The notes: generated by a model from the letters alone, not told the origin. Counted from the stretch's first letter, positions 38,958 to 50,470 are shown. The stretch is 64,000 nt of DNA from Methanobacterium spitsbergense (GCF_019931065.1 NZ_JAIOUQ010000003.1:186001-250000), one strand, 5' to 3'. Numbers and translations are program-made.

Positions 38958-39537
38958 ATTACGATTAATTTCCAAGTGGATACCTGAATTCATTTTAATA
39001 AAGGAGTTGGATAGATTATCTGATTTAACCAATAACCATCTTGAAATGCTTTTGAATAGATATTCAGTTTCACCACAGTTTATAGAAAAACCTTCTAACG
39101 GAAAACTTGAAGAACGTAGAGCAATAATGGCAGCAAGTCATAATCTCCATGTGAATGCATTAATAGAGGTTTTGGGTTTTGAGAAAGCTTTGGAGATAGG
39201 CCGGAAAGAAATGTTCAAAGCAGGCTATGAATTGGGATGTGAAGCCAAAAAACGTCTTGGTGTAGGTAGTGATATAAAAGACGCACTTGTTGCAGCACGT
39301 ATATTATACAAAGTACTGGGAATAAAATTCTCTATAGAAGAAAATGAACAAACTGTATTATTATTGGTTAAATATTGTGCACTTGCAAACCATTACACCC
39401 CTGAAACATGTAAAATAATGAGTGCTGCAGATGAAGGTGTTTTAAAGGGTTTAAATGAAAAAATGGATATGAAATTCTTTAAAAGGATAACTGAAGGTTC
39501 AAAAAATTGTAAAGCATGTATAAATATTGAAAATTGA
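38947..39537 (+). CDS. L-2-amino-thiazoline-4-carboxylate hydrolase-like protein
   Basis: 196 residues from ATG 38947 (AAGGT six nt upstream), overlapping the fusion gene by 11 bp. It is helical. The C-terminal half (VLLLVKYCALANHYTPETCKIMSAADEGVLKGL, then GSKNCKACI) resembles the small ATC-hydrolase/DUF family with conserved Cys near the end. The annotation is tentative since the family match is by eye. It could equally be a binding or carrier protein for the adenylating enzyme. No membrane segment. Confidence 0.5.
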   Translation: MSIKLRLISKWIPEFILIKELDRLSDLTNNHLEMLLNRYSVSPQFIEKPSNGKLEERRAIMAASHNLHVNALIEVLGFEKALEIGRKEMFKAGYELGCEAKKRLGVGSDIKDALVAARILYKVLGIKFSIEENEQTVLLLVKYCALANHYTPETCKIMSAADEGVLKGLNEKMDMKFFKRITEGSKNCKACINIEN

Positions 39538-39556
39538 TTAAAGATTGGTGTAAAAA

Positions 39557-40840
39557 ATGAAAGTAATAGTTGTGGGTTCTGGTGCAGGTGGAGGAACAGC
39601 CGCCCTTGAGTTAGCTTCAAGAGGTTATGATGTTACTATATTAGAAGCAGGTAAACCTTTTAAACCTTTCTCAAGGCGTTTAACACTAACAGAACCTCTT
39701 AGAAGGATTGGTCTTCTTGGTGATGAAAGGAATATAAATAGAATATTTCCCCATATGGATGCAACCAGATCAGATAAAAATCTGGTGCTTGTGAAAGGTA
39801 TAACCACCGGAGGTTCAACTGCAATATCATGCGGTAACATGGTAAGAGCTGATCAAGGTTTTAAAGAGTTGGGACTCGATCTTACCCCTGAATTTGAAGA
39901 ACTTGAAAAGAAAATAAGTATAAGACCCATTCCAATGAAAAGATGGCGGCCATTAACCCGTAAAATGTATGAATCAGCAGAAAATCTTGGTTTTAACCCT
40001 AAGCCCACACCAAAAGGAGTGAAATTGCATGAATGTAATTCATGCGGACTTTGTGAAATGGGCTGTTCTACTGGAGCCCGTTGGGATTCTAATCAATTTT
40101 TGAATGAAGCACTTAAAATGGGTGCTGTTATGCATACATCATCACCTGTAGAAAAATTGCTAATTGAAAAAGGACATGTCAATGGGGTTTTAATCAGATC
40201 CGGAAGTGTAACTAAAATAGTTAAAGGAGATGCTGTTGTTCTTGCTGCAGGAGGTGTGGGTACAGCCCAAATATTAAAAGCATCAGGACTTGAAGCTCAG
40301 GACAAACTATGGGTTGATATAGTACTTACACTTGGAGGTATTTCTAAAGGTGCAAAACAGCTTAATGAACCTCCAATGGCATGGTTTACCGAGCATAAAG
40401 ATTATATATTATCTCCTTATCTTGATATATTATCTCATTTCTTCCATAAACCATGGAGAAATGTTTCATTAACTGACAGAGTTGGGATTATGGTTAAACT
40501 TGCAGATATGGAAAAAGGAACAGTATTTTCCGATGGATCTGTTCAAAAAGCTGTAACAGAGAAGGATGAGTTAAAAATAGATAATGCAGTTTCTAATGTT
40601 AAAGCAATCATGGAAGCATCTGAAGTTTCTGGCCCATTTGTTAAAGGAATGTATAATGGAGGACATCTTGGAGGAACCGTTCCTCTGAAAAAAGAGGATA
40701 TCTCATCAATGCAACCAACTGGTTTACCTGAAGGACTATGGGTTGCTGATCTTTCCCTTGTACCACGTTCACAGGGACTTCCAACAATAATGCTCACTTC
40801 TGCACTGGCCATGAGAGTTTGTAAAACTTTGGCACAATAA
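39557..40840 (+). CDS. GMC-type FAD oxidoreductase with CxxCxxCxxxC motif
   Basis: 427 residues. FAD-binding [28 protein letters not shown] at the N-terminus, [10 protein letters not shown] (81-90) and [15 protein letters not shown] are GMC or long-chain-alcohol-oxidase features. The C-terminal catalytic zone has [11 protein letters not shown] and [25 protein letters not shown]160-x2-C163-x2-C166-x3-C170 ([17 protein letters not shown]) echoes the CGxCxxGCxxGxK motif of fatty alcohol oxidases and could hold an Fe-S cluster. Last gene of the TetR block. Predicted to interconvert an alcohol and aldehyde, direction unknown. Confidence 0.82.
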   Translation: MKVIVVGSGAGGGTAALELASRGYDVTILEAGKPFKPFSRRLTLTEPLRRIGLLGDERNINRIFPHMDATRSDKNLVLVKGITTGGSTAISCGNMVRADQGFKELGLDLTPEFEELEKKISIRPIPMKRWRPLTRKMYESAENLGFNPKPTPKGVKLHECNSCGLCEMGCSTGARWDSNQFLNEALKMGAVMHTSSPVEKLLIEKGHVNGVLIRSGSVTKIVKGDAVVLAAGGVGTAQILKASGLEAQDKLWVDIVLTLGGISKGAKQLNEPPMAWFTEHKDYILSPYLDILSHFFHKPWRNVSLTDRVGIMVKLADMEKGTVFSDGSVQKAVTEKDELKIDNAVSNVKAIMEASEVSGPFVKGMYNGGHLGGTVPLKKEDISSMQPTGLPEGLWVADLSLVPRSQGLPTIMLTSALAMRVCKTLAQ

Positions 40841-40934
40841 TTGATTATTATATCTATTTTATGAGATATACAATGAATATTGAAAACAAAAATATATTCA
40901 AAAAAAAGGATTATTAAAAAAATTGATGTTATTT

Positions 40935-41210
40935 CTAATTCTTTTCAGTTAATTTTTCTTTTTTAAGCTTTTCTAGCTTGATCTTAGCCTTTCTGAAATT
41001 ACTGAGGAAACTTTCTTTTTCTGTTAGTGGTGTTATTTCAAGACCCAACTGACGGTGTTCTTCAATCCAATCCTCGGTAAAGATAGGAATATCTATTTTT
41101 ATTGGTTCTTCTGTTGGATTAACTACAATTAAATTCCTAAATGGAAATTGTGTTTCAATTATGTATCCTCCAACGCTTATTATATGCATGGGCCTTACAA
41201 CGAACTTCAT
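40935..41210 (-). CDS. ehbP: Energy-converting hydrogenase B subunit P
   Basis: 91 residues, soluble, last gene of the Ehb operon. [32 protein letters not shown] is followed by a lysine-rich helical tail. It has no known catalytic motif; in this gene position it is EhbP by synteny. The frame opens at GTG 41219 and ATG 41216, but AGGTGAT is best spaced for ATG 41210. Convergent with the GMC gene. Confidence 0.75.
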   Translation of the reverse strand: MKFVVRPMHIISVGGYIIETQFPFRNLIVVNPTEEPIKIDIPIFTEDWIEEHRQLGLEITPLTEKESFLSNFRKAKIKLEKLKKEKLTEKN

Positions 41211-41297
41211 TACCATCACCTGTGGTTTTAGTTAGTTTTATTTTGTAAATTATTTTAATTATTTATTGATAATTCAAATTCATAATTTCAATCCATT

Positions 41298-42290
41298 TTA
41301 AAGGAATGTAAAAATTATTGCCAGTATCCCAATAATTGAAACTCCTGCTACTGTTGGATAAAATTGTTTATATGTGAATATAGGGGAAAATGCACTCATA
41401 ACTGCCATTAATATTGGGAATATTAGTGCTACCGCTATTGTAACAAGTATATTCCAGCTGAATAAATTCGGTGGAATTCCAAGGAAAAGCGTTGTGAAAA
41501 GGCTAGCTAGGACAAACATCAGAAATCCTCTTGTAACATATACATATGCCCTGTATTTAGCAGCATATTCCATTAGAGGTCCTTCAATAACATCTGCCTT
41601 TGTTTTTAGAATTGCAAATGGGTACTCATTTAAAAGTATCATATATCCTATGAAAAAGACAATTGCTCCCAATATTCCTGCTAATGTGAAAAGTACGGGT
41701 CCATGAATGTGTTGATATGATACAATACCACTCAAATAGATGCTCTTAGACATTGCCACGGGCACAAAAAGTGCTATATACAATGGGAAGGATCCAAAAG
41801 CTATTAATCTGAATGCCCTCAGGGAACTGAGTTCCTCCAGGAAAGACCTTTGAGTATCAGGATGTTTCGCACCCTTAACAACATCTGGAAATGGCATTTT
41901 AAGTGACATAACAGATTTTGAAAGTGATCCCATGAACATGTAGATAACCTCTTCAATCTTCAATAGCCCCACAACAGCTATTATACTTGTAAGTGCCGCA
42001 AATACATAGAGTTGTGGCATTATTATTAGCAATATAGATACTACAGATAAAAAACTTATTATTGGAAGGGCATTGTATAATTTAGGCATTGGAGAATGTG
42101 GTTTTATTGTTTCTTTGAAGAAAAATTTGATCGGTGCCATTATACCTGCACTGGATATTGGAGGACCAACCCTTTGCTGTATTCTTGCCTGTACAAACTT
42201 CCTCTCAATCCCTGGAAGCCATACACTCACTAATAATGCAACTATTAACGTTCCAATTACGGCTATTAGGGAATTTATTGCTGTCATCAT
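41298..42290 (-). CDS. ehbO: Energy-converting hydrogenase B subunit O (NuoH-like)
   Basis: 330 residues, about eight membrane segments. The NuoH/EchB signature [37 protein letters not shown] sits after the first helix, and [30 protein letters not shown] is the conserved loop joining the membrane part to the hydrogenase head. It couples H2/ferredoxin redox chemistry to ion flow. GGAG precedes the ATG and it starts 10 bp after ehbN ends. Confidence 0.9.
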   Translation of the reverse strand: MMTAINSLIAVIGTLIVALLVSVWLPGIERKFVQARIQQRVGPPISSAGIMAPIKFFFKETIKPHSPMPKLYNALPIISFLSVVSILLIIMPQLYVFAALTSIIAVVGLLKIEEVIYMFMGSLSKSVMSLKMPFPDVVKGAKHPDTQRSFLEELSSLRAFRLIAFGSFPLYIALFVPVAMSKSIYLSGIVSYQHIHGPVLFTLAGILGAIVFFIGYMILLNEYPFAILKTKADVIEGPLMEYAAKYRAYVYVTRGFLMFVLASLFTTLFLGIPPNLFSWNILVTIAVALIFPILMAVMSAFSPIFTYKQFYPTVAGVSIIGILAIIFTFL

Positions 42291-42299
42291 GATCTCCTT

Positions 42300-43433
42300 T
42301 TATATTTTGATTATTTGGATTGCACGATCCGTGCAAGTGAAGCAAGGGTCGCATTGAACTATTGCAAGTTGTGCATCTGTTATATGATGTCCAACTGCTG
42401 CATACTGCATTGCACCAATGTTTGCTATTGAGGGTGTTCTAATAACACAGTTTCTTACTCTGCCATCTTCAAGGGCATAAGAATGATACAGTGTTCCCCT
42501 TGGAACCTCGATATAACTTTTGTTTATTGGTGCATCCTGCATTTCCCAACTTCTGTTGGTTATTTTACCTTCTGGAAGATTGTCAAGCGCTTGCCTAATA
42601 ATTTTTATAGCTTCAGGAATTTCTAGAACCCTGACTAAAAGATTTGATTTAACATCCCCATCATCCTGTGTGATAATATCAAAATCAAATGGATCATAGG
42701 ACTCCATTTCACTTCGAAGATCTATTGCTACACCAGTGGATCTTAAAGTAGGGCCGGTTGCGCCCAGTTTTATTGCTTGTTTCTGTGATAAAGTACCTAC
42801 TCCAGTTATACGTGACATTACCATAGGATCAGAGACAAATCTATCTGCAAAATCGGTTATTTTTTCCTCTATTAAGTCTAATCCTTCTCTAATTTTTTGT
42901 ATCCTCATTTCATCTAGTTCACAACGGGGCCTAATACCCCCGATTATGGATACTCCATACTGTACCCTGTTACCCCCAATCATCCTTAAAAGTTCCATTA
43001 CTGTTTCTCGGATATAAAATAATCTCATTGCAAATGTTTCATGACCTAGTACTTCATTTCCATGAGCTAAATAAAGCATATGACTATGGAGACGTTCCAG
43101 TTCTTCCATTATAACCCTTATATACTGAGCTCTTTCGGGTACCTCTATTCCAATGGCCTTCTCAGCAACCAAACAAGAGTTCCATATGTGGCTGTTGGAA
43201 CATATTCCACATATTTTTTCTGTAAGACTATTTGCCTTTTCAACAGGCAATCCTTCCATGATCCTCTCAATGCCCCTGTGATTGATTCCAACTGTAATTT
43301 CAGCATCCCTTACAATTTCGTCTTCAACAAATAATCTAACCCTGTAAGGTTCTATTGCGGCAGAGTGTACCGTTCCCATAGTAACTTCTGTTTCGATGAC
43401 CTTTTTATCGGTTATCTTGTTATCTTCATTCAT
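42300..43433 (-). CDS. ehbN: Energy-converting hydrogenase B large subunit
   Basis: 377 residues. [NiFe] ligands are C75-GI-C78 in [11 protein letters not shown] and C364-FT-C367 in CDPCFTC. GNRVQYG and [10 protein letters not shown] are typical of group 4 large subunits. The protein ends ten residues after the last Cys, so no long C-terminal peptide needs removing. A GTG at 43442 also opens the frame, but AGGTGG is correctly spaced for ATG 43433. Paired with EhbM. Confidence 0.95.
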   Translation of the reverse strand: MNEDNKITDKKVIETEVTMGTVHSAAIEPYRVRLFVEDEIVRDAEITVGINHRGIERIMEGLPVEKANSLTEKICGICSNSHIWNSCLVAEKAIGIEVPERAQYIRVIMEELERLHSHMLYLAHGNEVLGHETFAMRLFYIRETVMELLRMIGGNRVQYGVSIIGGIRPRCELDEMRIQKIREGLDLIEEKITDFADRFVSDPMVMSRITGVGTLSQKQAIKLGATGPTLRSTGVAIDLRSEMESYDPFDFDIITQDDGDVKSNLLVRVLEIPEAIKIIRQALDNLPEGKITNRSWEMQDAPINKSYIEVPRGTLYHSYALEDGRVRNCVIRTPSIANIGAMQYAAVGHHITDAQLAIVQCDPCFTCTDRAIQIIKI

Positions 43434-43483
43434 TAAATCCACCTTTTAACTCTAATTATAGTACATTATTACAGATTGATTGA

Positions 43484-43930
43484 TTATTTCGCATTCAACA
43501 ACAATGGTAATGCTGCTACCACACCAGATAATATATCCTCTGGCCTTACTGCACAGCCTGGAACCTTGGCATCAACAGGAATTATGTTCTCTACCGGTCC
43601 CATTATTTCTTCTGAGGGTATGTCTCCATGTATGTTCTTGTAAACTCCCCCCATCAGAGCACATGCTCCTGCAGCAATAACAGCTTTAGGTTCAGGTATT
43701 GCATTGTATATTTCTATTAATGGTTTCTCATTGTGTTTTGTAACCGGGCCTGTAACTACAAGTACGTCAGCTTCCCTAGGATTCCATGTAAGGAAAACTT
43801 TGTATTGTTCTGCATCGTACTTGGGAGAGAATATACAATTTACAATCTCTATATCACAGCCATTACATCCTCCTGTATAAACAAGCATTACATGAACGGC
43901 TCTTGCCCTTGAATATGATTTTAAGCTCAT
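43484..43930 (-). CDS. ehbM: Energy-converting hydrogenase B small subunit
   Basis: 148 residues, NuoB-like. Cluster ligands are seen in [28 protein letters not shown] and [13 protein letters not shown]. It holds the [4Fe-4S] centre nearest to the NiFe site. GAGG lies 6 nt before the ATG. It precedes ehbN by about 50 bp. Confidence 0.94.
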   Translation of the reverse strand: MSLKSYSRARAVHVMLVYTGGCNGCDIEIVNCIFSPKYDAEQYKVFLTWNPREADVLVVTGPVTKHNEKPLIEIYNAIPEPKAVIAAGACALMGGVYKNIHGDIPSEEIMGPVENIIPVDAKVPGCAVRPEDILSGVVAALPLLLNAK

Positions 43931-44010
43931 ATCATTCCTCTTTAAAGGTTATGGTAATTTATATTTCTTATAATTCGTTTTTATTTAATTAATTTATAAT
44001 TTTAATGATT

Positions 44011-44496
44011 CTAATCTTTCCTCTTTTTAAGTATGGTTGAATCTGCAAGATACTGAGATATGAAAGCAATTTTATCCTCTGAAATTTTAACTGGTTCATC
44101 TAATAGTTTTGATATTTCTAAATCCACAATTCCAACGTCATTTGGATGGATGGTGCCAGCTTCTCCGAAAAGAGCATATAATGGACAGAAATCATGACAG
44201 TAATAACAGTTAACGCATTTTAAACTGTCCAATACAGGTATCTTATCTTTTACTAAGCCTTCCATTAGTTTTACTGGTTCTGGAAGTTCAACCATTTCTA
44301 TTGCCTTGGTCGGGCATGCATTGGCACATCCACCACAACCTATACATGAAACCTCTGCAACCTTATCTGTAGGAACTATCCTCCCTTCAAGGATTTTGCT
44401 CCTAAGTTCCATATCAGTCACCCTGTCTGATGCAAAGAGGATTCTTCTGGTGTTAGTGATTATACCCTCCAGGAATATTCTGATTAAATTTTTCAT
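44011..44496 (-). CDS. ehbL: Energy-converting hydrogenase B ferredoxin subunit L
   Basis: 161 residues with two [4Fe-4S] motifs, [14 protein letters not shown] and [14 protein letters not shown]. It is the NuoI-like electron-transfer subunit. It overlaps ehbK by 4 bp. The C-terminal helix-rich region ([20 protein letters not shown]) has no cluster. Confidence 0.9.
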   Translation of the reverse strand: MKNLIRIFLEGIITNTRRILFASDRVTDMELRSKILEGRIVPTDKVAEVSCIGCGGCANACPTKAIEMVELPEPVKLMEGLVKDKIPVLDSLKCVNCYYCHDFCPLYALFGEAGTIHPNDVGIVDLEISKLLDEPVKISEDKIAFISQYLADSTILKKRKD

Positions 44497-45854
44497 TCTG
44501 ATACCTCGAACTCTCTTTCAAGTATTATTGCCCTGGCAGGACATGCATTTGAGCAGGCTCCACAGTATGTGCATTTTGAATCATCTACTACCATTTTACC
44601 TTCTGAATCTTCTTTAATTGCTTCCTCAGGACATATTTTTGTACAAAGTTTGCAGTTCATACATAGTTTGTCCTGTACAAAGCTGAAACCCTCTTTTATA
44701 GATTTTTTAACGGTTGCAGTTCTTGGTATAGCATTCATTGGGCAATGTATTGCGCATTTTTCACAGAGGATACATTTTTCAAGATCCACATCTATTGAAC
44801 CTCGTCTAAGTGTTATTGCACCTTTCGGGCAAATTTCTGAACATATACCACAAGATACACAGTCTTCTGTAACACTTCCATCCCATTCAACTGTTTTCAA
44901 AATCCTTGCTTTATTAACATCACAAGATTGAACACATTTACCGCATGAAACACAGAAACCTTGTATACGACGATCTGGATCATCAGACAGTCTAAGAGTA
45001 CCTACTGGACAGACATCCAGACATTCCATTGTATTGCACTCTTCACATAATGTTGGATCATATCGCAGTTTGCCTTCTATTACACGAAGTGCTCCGTGTG
45101 TACAAGCCTCGGCACAGAGTCCACAGTTGAGACATGATACAATTGACCCTGTTGTTTCTTCCCCTTCTTCAAAATTCCTTATTTTAATCTTAAAATCTTC
45201 AATGTATATTGCTTTGTTTGGACATTCCGTTACACATTTAAGGCAAAGGGTGCATTTTTTTTCATCTATAATCCCATCTTTTATTGCACCTACAGGACAT
45301 ACATCTTCACAAATTCTACAGTCTGTACATTTGCCTTCAGAATCTATGTCAACCATTAAAGCACCAGTTGGACAGTAATATTCACATCTTCCACAAAGGG
45401 TGCAGTTGTCAGGATCTGTACAAATATTTATCCTTTTAACATTTTCTTCCTCTTTCTCTACTCTTGAACCAGGTTGAATTGTCAAATTAAGAGATTCAAG
45501 GAATTTGAGTTGTCTTTCCTCAATAACATCCTGGGCATCGGCCCTTGCATTTATTGGACATGCATCCACACATATGCCACATCTTGCACATATGCCCTTT
45601 ACAACGCCATCTTCAATTTTTATGTTGTTAACTGGGCATGTCATCTCACAAACACCACATGCATTACATTTGGCCCTGTCGACAACAAAACCTCCATATT
45701 TATTCTTGAATATGGCACTGTTTGGACAAGCCTCTGCACATGCCCCGCAAGTTATGCAGCTGAATGCTTTACCATCTATAATTCTTATTGCTTGTGTTGG
45801 GCATTCTTCAACGCACTTTCCAATGCCTTCACATTTCTTAGTTGATAGGAACAT
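44493..45854 (-). CDS. ehbK: Energy-converting hydrogenase B polyferredoxin
   Basis: About 453 residues made of repeated ferredoxin units. I count fourteen Cys blocks of the CxxCxxCxxxCP kind or close variants; the first and the ninth are irregular ([26 protein letters not shown]). It supplies low-potential electrons to anabolic oxidoreductases. The frame opens at ATG 45860 with very short AAGG spacing; ATG 45854 is better placed. Confidence 0.92.
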   Translation of the reverse strand: MFLSTKKCEGIGKCVEECPTQAIRIIDGKAFSCITCGACAEACPNSAIFKNKYGGFVVDRAKCNACGVCEMTCPVNNIKIEDGVVKGICARCGICVDACPINARADAQDVIEERQLKFLESLNLTIQPGSRVEKEEENVKRINICTDPDNCTLCGRCEYYCPTGALMVDIDSEGKCTDCRICEDVCPVGAIKDGIIDEKKCTLCLKCVTECPNKAIYIEDFKIKIRNFEEGEETTGSIVSCLNCGLCAEACTHGALRVIEGKLRYDPTLCEECNTMECLDVCPVGTLRLSDDPDRRIQGFCVSCGKCVQSCDVNKARILKTVEWDGSVTEDCVSCGICSEICPKGAITLRRGSIDVDLEKCILCEKCAIHCPMNAIPRTATVKKSIKEGFSFVQDKLCMNCKLCTKICPEEAIKEDSEGKMVVDDSKCTYCGACSNACPARAIILEREFEVSE

Positions 45855-45921
45855 GACCATTACCTTCTAAAATTTTAATGATTTTTTTGATTATTCTTAT
45901 TTTTTTATCCATTTATTTCTA

Positions 45922-46170
45922 TTATCCTCTTCCAAATGTTATTTTACCGATAATTATCCCTGCCAAGGCTGCTATCAGACCATTAGCAAGGATAGAATCC
46001 GTGTACCATGGGAAAGGACCCAATTGGTATGCCATAAGTAATACCACTATTGCTAGCACAACGAATACTGAAGCAGGAAATTTTAAGTTGCTGCCTATGC
46101 TGGGCTTAATTCTGGTTCCAATTATGAATCCTATTATAAATCCTAAGATTAATGGGCCACTGTAAACCAT
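45922..46170 (-). CDS. ehbJ: Energy-converting hydrogenase B subunit J
   Basis: 82 residues with about three membrane segments: YSGPLILGFIIGFIIGTRI, FPASVFVVLAIVVLLMAYQLG and GLIAALAGIIIGKITFG. No catalytic motif. Identified by position between ehbI and ehbK; 1 bp separates it from the ehbI stop. Confidence 0.8.
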   Translation of the reverse strand: MVYSGPLILGFIIGFIIGTRIKPSIGSNLKFPASVFVVLAIVVLLMAYQLGPFPWYTDSILANGLIAALAGIIIGKITFGRG

Positions 46171-46171
46171 T

Positions 46172-46645
46172 TTATTTACTCTCCATATTCTTCAGTAGCT
46201 TTTCGCTTTCGAGGAATGTTATTACAACGGCACTCAATCCAACAAGCACTTTCAGACCTACAACAAAGTTAAGGTATGGTATTATACCTGCGTGTATTGG
46301 GTCAGGGTAGTCAAATATATTCACAATATTAGGTGGAACTATATGATAAAGGTCAACTCCCAAATTGTAAAGGAAAAATCCTGTTGTAAATAATCCGGCT
46401 AATCCCAAAAATACGTATCCAAGAGCACCTATACTTTCAATAGATGCCATAAAATTGTGTGAAAATTTTATTGGACTTTCTTTTAATCCATATACTATGA
46501 GACAGAATATTATTCCCGAAGCTATGATTGCTCCTCCCTGAAATCCTCCTCCAGGTGTAATGTGACCTCCAAGTATGGTAAGTGCACCGTAACAGATTAA
46601 TATCAATGCAGCAGGGAATACGAATATTTTGAGTATTGTACTCAT
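46172..46645 (-). CDS. ehbI: Energy-converting hydrogenase B subunit I (MnhB-like)
   Basis: 157 residues with about four membrane segments. [22 protein letters not shown] is the MnhB/MbhF-type signature of antiporter-like modules. Part of the Na+/H+-antiporter-related arm of Ehb. Its ATG overlaps the ehbH stop. Confidence 0.88.
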   Translation of the reverse strand: MSTILKIFVFPAALILICYGALTILGGHITPGGGFQGGAIIASGIIFCLIVYGLKESPIKFSHNFMASIESIGALGYVFLGLAGLFTTGFFLYNLGVDLYHIVPPNIVNIFDYPDPIHAGIIPYLNFVVGLKVLVGLSAVVITFLESEKLLKNMESK

Positions 46646-46926
46646 TAATCTTCACCTCCAAGATCAACTTGACCCCTTCCAAAGACTAGAAGAGTTATAA
46701 TAACTGCCGAAACAAGTATTAATGCTTCACCAAGGGTATCGTATCCTCTCCAATCAAACACAACATTAGTAACCATGTTAGGAGCTATGTGTGGACCTAC
46801 CCAATTGTAGATATAACTTATTCCAGGATAGATCATTGGTTTGAAATCAACTATCGATTGAAAGAGAGTTATTGTGAATATAACTAGTGCAAATCCAGCT
46901 ATTAGATTTCTTAATCCATCAGACAT
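46645..46926 (-). CDS. ehbH: Energy-converting hydrogenase B subunit H
   Basis: 93 residues with two membrane helices flanking [20 protein letters not shown], a motif of the MbhE-like/MnhA C-terminal segment. It overlaps ehbG by 8 bp and ehbI by 1 bp, showing tight coupling. Confidence 0.83.
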   Translation of the reverse strand: MSDGLRNLIAGFALVIFTITLFQSIVDFKPMIYPGISYIYNWVGPHIAPNMVTNVVFDWRGYDTLGEALILVSAVIITLLVFGRGQVDLGGED

Positions 46927-47257
46927 TCAAATTCCCCCAATAGAATAGTGTTACTATAATTCCAAGTGCTAGTATAACATAAAAGCTCATGCTTGCAAGT
47001 GAATCATTCTGTTCCCTTTTAAGTCTGGGCATGATTGGCATTGCCAGAAATACAAGTACGAACACTAATACTACCAATGCTATCATTAGAGTTTTGTTCA
47101 AAAGTCTTAGCATTACTACTGCAATTAAAATGGAAGATATGAGTGTTATCTCTGCCGTTAACATGGACGATGCTGCTATATTTGTAACAGGTTTATCATC
47201 TCCTGTTTCCATTCTAACGTCCTTTATTTTTTTCAGTATAATATCGTAGATGTTCAT
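46919..47257 (-). CDS. ehbG: Energy-converting hydrogenase B subunit G
   Basis: 112 residues, about three membrane helices after a short cytoplasmic head ([16 protein letters not shown]). No distinctive motif; assigned from gene order. GGGGGAT lies just before the ATG. Confidence 0.8.
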   Translation of the reverse strand: MNIYDIILKKIKDVRMETGDDKPVTNIAASSMLTAEITLISSILIAVVMLRLLNKTLMIALVVLVFVLVFLAMPIMPRLKREQNDSLASMSFYVILALGIIVTLFYWGNLNV

Positions 47258-47272
47258 ATAATCCCCCTTTCT

Positions 47273-48775
47273 CTAAGCAATACTGATCGCCAGCCCTTGC
47301 AAGAAATTTGTTGCAAGTTGTGGATAAAGACCTAACACCAAACATATAACAAGGAATGCAACCATTGCAACCAATGTAATCTTTGGTATTTTTTCATTTT
47401 TAATTTCTAGATCAGCGGGCTTCGGTCTTAGGTAAATGGTATGGAAAGCCCTCATAAATGTCATAAATGTTACTATACTCATTAATACCATAATTATTGC
47501 AATTTCTGGCAGACCCGAATTTAATGAAGCCTGAACAAGCATCAATTTACTTTGGAAAGCATTGAATGGAGGCACACCTGCTAATGCTATACCTGCAAGG
47601 AGTACAAGAAGTGCAGATTTAGGTGTTGCAACCAGCATTCCTCCCAACTTTCGCATATCCGTTTCTTTGGTTTTGTACATTATTGTTCCAAATCCAATGA
47701 ATAGAAATGCGGTTATAATTGATTCGTTAACAGCTTGGAAAAGTCCTGCTGTAATACCAAACACAGTTCCAAGACCAAGACCAACTCCTATGTACCCTAG
47801 TTCACCTACAGCAAGGAATGCTATCAATCGTTTGAAATCTGTTTGAGTTATGGCCATTGTTATGCCCAATACCATTGCAACCAATGATATTCCCAGGATG
47901 AAAACATGTGTAAATGGAATGTATGAAAATATTCTTATGATAATTACTCCAAGTGCAACTAAACTAAAGACAGAAAATGCCTGGAGCAATGCTGCTCCGG
48001 TTGGAAGTGCTTTGCTGTACATTGCAGATTTAATTGTATGGAATGGCGGGAGACCAGTTCCATAAAGCCACCCAAATATGATTAAACTGCAAGCCATAAG
48101 CAGGACAGGACTTTGTGGATTTACTAAACCATTTTTAATTGAATATACTATGTCTGTAATGTTTACGTTACCTGTAACTCCCAGAAGGAGAGCAATTCCC
48201 AATAAAAGAATTGGTGAAGCTATGCCTCCCAGTATCATGTATTTGAGTGCTGTTTCATAGTTATTATTAATCTTGGAAACCAGTACAATACCAACTTGCG
48301 CAAGGGCTGCAATTTCAAAGAATACATAAAGGTTGAATATATCATCTGACAAAAGCATTGCTATTATTGATGCTGTTCCCATTAGCATGAGGTATATGTA
48401 AACACCCGATGGTTTTTTTACCTCATAAAGAGATATGAATATGGCAAATAAACCAACAATACCAAGTATAAATATCATGAGTTTTTGGGCACTTCCATAG
48501 ACATATGTAATTGCAGGGTGGAAGATGTTCAGTGCTGTTCCTGTTATTAATGCAGGAAGACCTGCTGATATTGTTGGATTTTGTGCTAAGGGAGGATATC
48601 CTCCAAAGTATTGTATACCATAATTCGCAAGAAGTGGTATTATTGGAAGTGCCAGTGCAACCACTATTGAAATTGCCTTTACAGTCCTAGTCCTTTCATG
48701 AAGAAGGTTTAGGAACAAAGCACAAGTAATTGGGATTATTACCATCAATGGGATCAATAGGTTAGGAAGGTTCAT
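47273..48775 (-). CDS. ehbF: Energy-converting hydrogenase B subunit F (NuoN/MnhD-like)
   Basis: 500 residues, about 14 membrane helices, the proton/sodium-translocating antiporter-like subunit. Conserved features include [16 protein letters not shown] with the key Glu on helix 5, [22 protein letters not shown] with the helix 7-8 Lys/His, and [19 protein letters not shown] is 7 nt before ATG. Confidence 0.93.
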   Translation of the reverse strand: MNLPNLLIPLMVIIPITCALFLNLLHERTRTVKAISIVVALALPIIPLLANYGIQYFGGYPPLAQNPTISAGLPALITGTALNIFHPAITYVYGSAQKLMIFILGIVGLFAIFISLYEVKKPSGVYIYLMLMGTASIIAMLLSDDIFNLYVFFEIAALAQVGIVLVSKINNNYETALKYMILGGIASPILLLGIALLLGVTGNVNITDIVYSIKNGLVNPQSPVLLMACSLIIFGWLYGTGLPPFHTIKSAMYSKALPTGAALLQAFSVFSLVALGVIIIRIFSYIPFTHVFILGISLVAMVLGITMAITQTDFKRLIAFLAVGELGYIGVGLGLGTVFGITAGLFQAVNESIITAFLFIGFGTIMYKTKETDMRKLGGMLVATPKSALLVLLAGIALAGVPPFNAFQSKLMLVQASLNSGLPEIAIIMVLMSIVTFMTFMRAFHTIYLRPKPADLEIKNEKIPKITLVAMVAFLVICLVLGLYPQLATNFLQGLAISIA

Positions 48776-48878
48776 TTTGATACCTCCATCAATCCATAAT
48801 AGTTATGAACAATATAAACATAATTTAACTCTGTTTTTGTTCCTTTGTTGTTTGTTGAGAAGTTTGAAAGCATTTCAA

Positions 48879-49241
48879 TTACTCTCCAAGAATCTTTGAT
48901 GCACTTATAGATCCATATTTTTTATTAAGTACTATTATAATTCCAAGCATCACAGCCATGGTACTAGCCCCAATAACAATGCTCGTGAGCACAAGAGCGT
49001 ATGGAAGCGGGTAAGATGCATTCTGTGAAAAGTTGCTCATTGACATTCCAGGTAAAAATATATAGACTATTCCTCCTGCTTTGTACCCGAGCGATACAAG
49101 AAACAGGTTAGCACCATCACCTATAAATGCTAGCGCTATAACTTTTTTTATTAGGTTATCGAGGAATAATGCACCAAAAATACCTATTACTATCAATGCT
49201 CCTGATGTGAGAAGTGATGCTAGTTGTGTGTCCATTATCAT
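48879..49241 (-). CDS. ehbE: Energy-converting hydrogenase B subunit E (MnhC/NuoK-like)
   Basis: 120 residues, three membrane helices. [15 protein letters not shown] corresponds to the NuoK/MnhC conserved helix, and [26 protein letters not shown] ends the protein. GGAGG lies 6 nt before the ATG. The gap to ehbF (103 bp) is the widest within the operon's upstream half. Confidence 0.88.
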   Translation of the reverse strand: MIMDTQLASLLTSGALIVIGIFGALFLDNLIKKVIALAFIGDGANLFLVSLGYKAGGIVYIFLPGMSMSNFSQNASYPLPYALVLTSIVIGASTMAVMLGIIIVLNKKYGSISASKILGE

Positions 49242-49242
49242 T

Positions 49243-49476
49243 TTATTCCTCCACCCTGCGAGTTCTTAAAACTGCCAGTGCAAAAAACACGGGTACTATT
49301 GCCGAACCAACAATTGCTTGGGTCAGTGCAACATCCGGGGCTTGAAGATATTGGTAAAGGAATGCAAGTGAAGCTCCAGGAATACCTGTTAGAATGGCTG
49401 CTTTTAGAAGATCCCTTTGCATTAAAGATATTACTGCACCTAAAATCGCTGTTATCATGAAAATGTATTCAATCAT
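49243..49476 (-). CDS. ehbD: Energy-converting hydrogenase B subunit D (DUF4040/MbhD-like)
   Basis: 77 residues, two to three membrane helices. The DUF4040 signature [26 protein letters not shown] is complete; the Asp-Thr in PDVALTQ is conserved in MnhA/MbhD proteins. One base separates its stop from ehbE. Confidence 0.88.
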   Translation of the reverse strand: MIEYIFMITAILGAVISLMQRDLLKAAILTGIPGASLAFLYQYLQAPDVALTQAIVGSAIVPVFFALAVLRTRRVEE

Positions 49477-49745
49477 TGTTCTTCCTCCCCATAGAAGTAA
49501 CCATTGGCTATTGCATGTGCTGCAAAGGGTGCTAAAATGAAGTAGGCCACTGCCAAAAGGGGTTCATTGAGTGCTAACAGTGCTATTATAAGAGCTGTGT
49601 CTGCAACTCCCAGTATATGTATTCTGGCATAGATTATATTTTCAATATTGTCCCCATACCTCAAAATCCCGTAAGCTGCTAAAAGCACCAAAAAGGCGGC
49701 TATTATGAGTATTGCTGACTGTATCAATGTTATTACATCTGTCAC
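49473..49745 (-). CDS. ehbC: Energy-converting hydrogenase B subunit C (MnhG-like)
   Basis: 90 residues, three membrane helices. [27 protein letters not shown] matches the MnhG family pattern. It overlaps ehbD by 4 bp. Confidence 0.86.
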   Translation of the reverse strand: MTDVITLIQSAILIIAAFLVLLAAYGILRYGDNIENIIYARIHILGVADTALIIALLALNEPLLAVAYFILAPFAAHAIANGYFYGEEEQ

Positions 49746-49749
49746 GTGA

Positions 49750-50007
49750 TCATCCTCTTAAAACTCTTGCAAATGCTATAGTTCCTACTGGCCCTAGAAA
49801 TATCAGTGCAGTTGCGATGTCCTTACAAAAACCAAGGTTGTACACGTGCTGCACTAATATAAGCATCGTTGCGATTGCAATACTTAATCCTGATAAACCT
49901 ACCAGGGCCATTGCAATTTTCTTCCTTGTTGTGATCCTTATTGTGGCAATTGCAAAAATTGCAAGTGCCCCCATTAGAATATATTCTGATATAAGCAGTA
50001 TGTTCAT
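49750..50007 (-). CDS. ehbB: Energy-converting hydrogenase B subunit B (MnhF-like)
   Basis: 85 residues, three membrane helices, ending [24 protein letters not shown], typical of MnhF. It overlaps ehbA by 4 bp. Confidence 0.86.
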   Translation of the reverse strand: MNILLISEYILMGALAIFAIATIRITTRKKIAMALVGLSGLSIAIATMLILVQHVYNLGFCKDIATALIFLGPVGTIAFARVLRG

Positions 50008-50315
50008 TCTAACATCCCTTTTATATATGATTCAAACGGAATTATCTCTTCAACTGAACGTGGAGATATTGTTGCTACTTTTAATATGCAATTTTCAGAG
50101 TCAAGATCAATTGAAAGAGTTCCGGGAGTTAATGTTATGCTATTTGCAAGAATTGTCTGTGATATCGGCCTTTTAAGTTCGGTTTTTATTTCAACTACTA
50201 CAGGTTCAACTTTTCCGTTTAAAACCCTTTTGGCAACGTCCAATTCTGCTTTGAGTATTTCAAAGATAAGAACGATGAAATAAGCTATTCCATAGAATAT
50301 TCTGGTTATAAACAT
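50004..50315 (-). CDS. ehbA: Energy-converting hydrogenase B subunit A (MnhE-like)
   Basis: 103 residues. One N-terminal membrane segment ([22 protein letters not shown]) and a soluble domain with [21 protein letters not shown], the MnhE signature. First gene of the 16-gene Ehb operon (ehbA to ehbP), which couples ion flow to ferredoxin reduction with H2 for carbon assimilation. Confidence 0.88.
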   Translation of the reverse strand: MFITRIFYGIAYFIVLIFEILKAELDVAKRVLNGKVEPVVVEIKTELKRPISQTILANSITLTPGTLSIDLDSENCILKVATISPRSVEEIIPFESYIKGMLE

Positions 50316-50428
50316 TGTGAATTAACTCCCTTTTTATTACCTAGACTGATTAATCATGAATAATTAACATGGAAAACAATTTAAAACTTTATAATCAGTT
50401 CAACAATATAATCAGATCATTGTAAACC

Positions 50429-50447
50429 ATGATAATTAATTTATCAT
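50429..50447. promoter_or_regulatory. Palindrome at the probable ehb transcription start
   Basis: ATGATAA-TTAAT-TTATCAT: perfect 7-bp arms with a 5-nt centre. Its centre is about 26 bp downstream, on the minus strand, of the ehb TATA box, so it covers the expected start site, a repressor-type position. Partial copies (AAACCATGAT, AAAACATGAT) flank it. Confidence 0.5.
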
Positions 50448-50457
50448 TATAAAACAT

Positions 50458-50470
50458 GATATATATAAAA
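50458..50470 (-). promoter_or_regulatory. TATA box of the ehb operon
   Basis: Minus-strand TTTTATATATATC, the strongest TATA element in the spacer upstream of ehbA. It predicts a transcript start near 50437 and a 5' leader of about 120 nt. Confidence 0.6.

Noticed and set aside
44493..45860. Periodic sequence in ehbK that could be mistaken for a DNA repeat array
   Set aside because: The periodicity comes from repeated ferredoxin Cys motifs in the protein, not from a DNA-level repeat; no CRISPR-like identical units or spacers.
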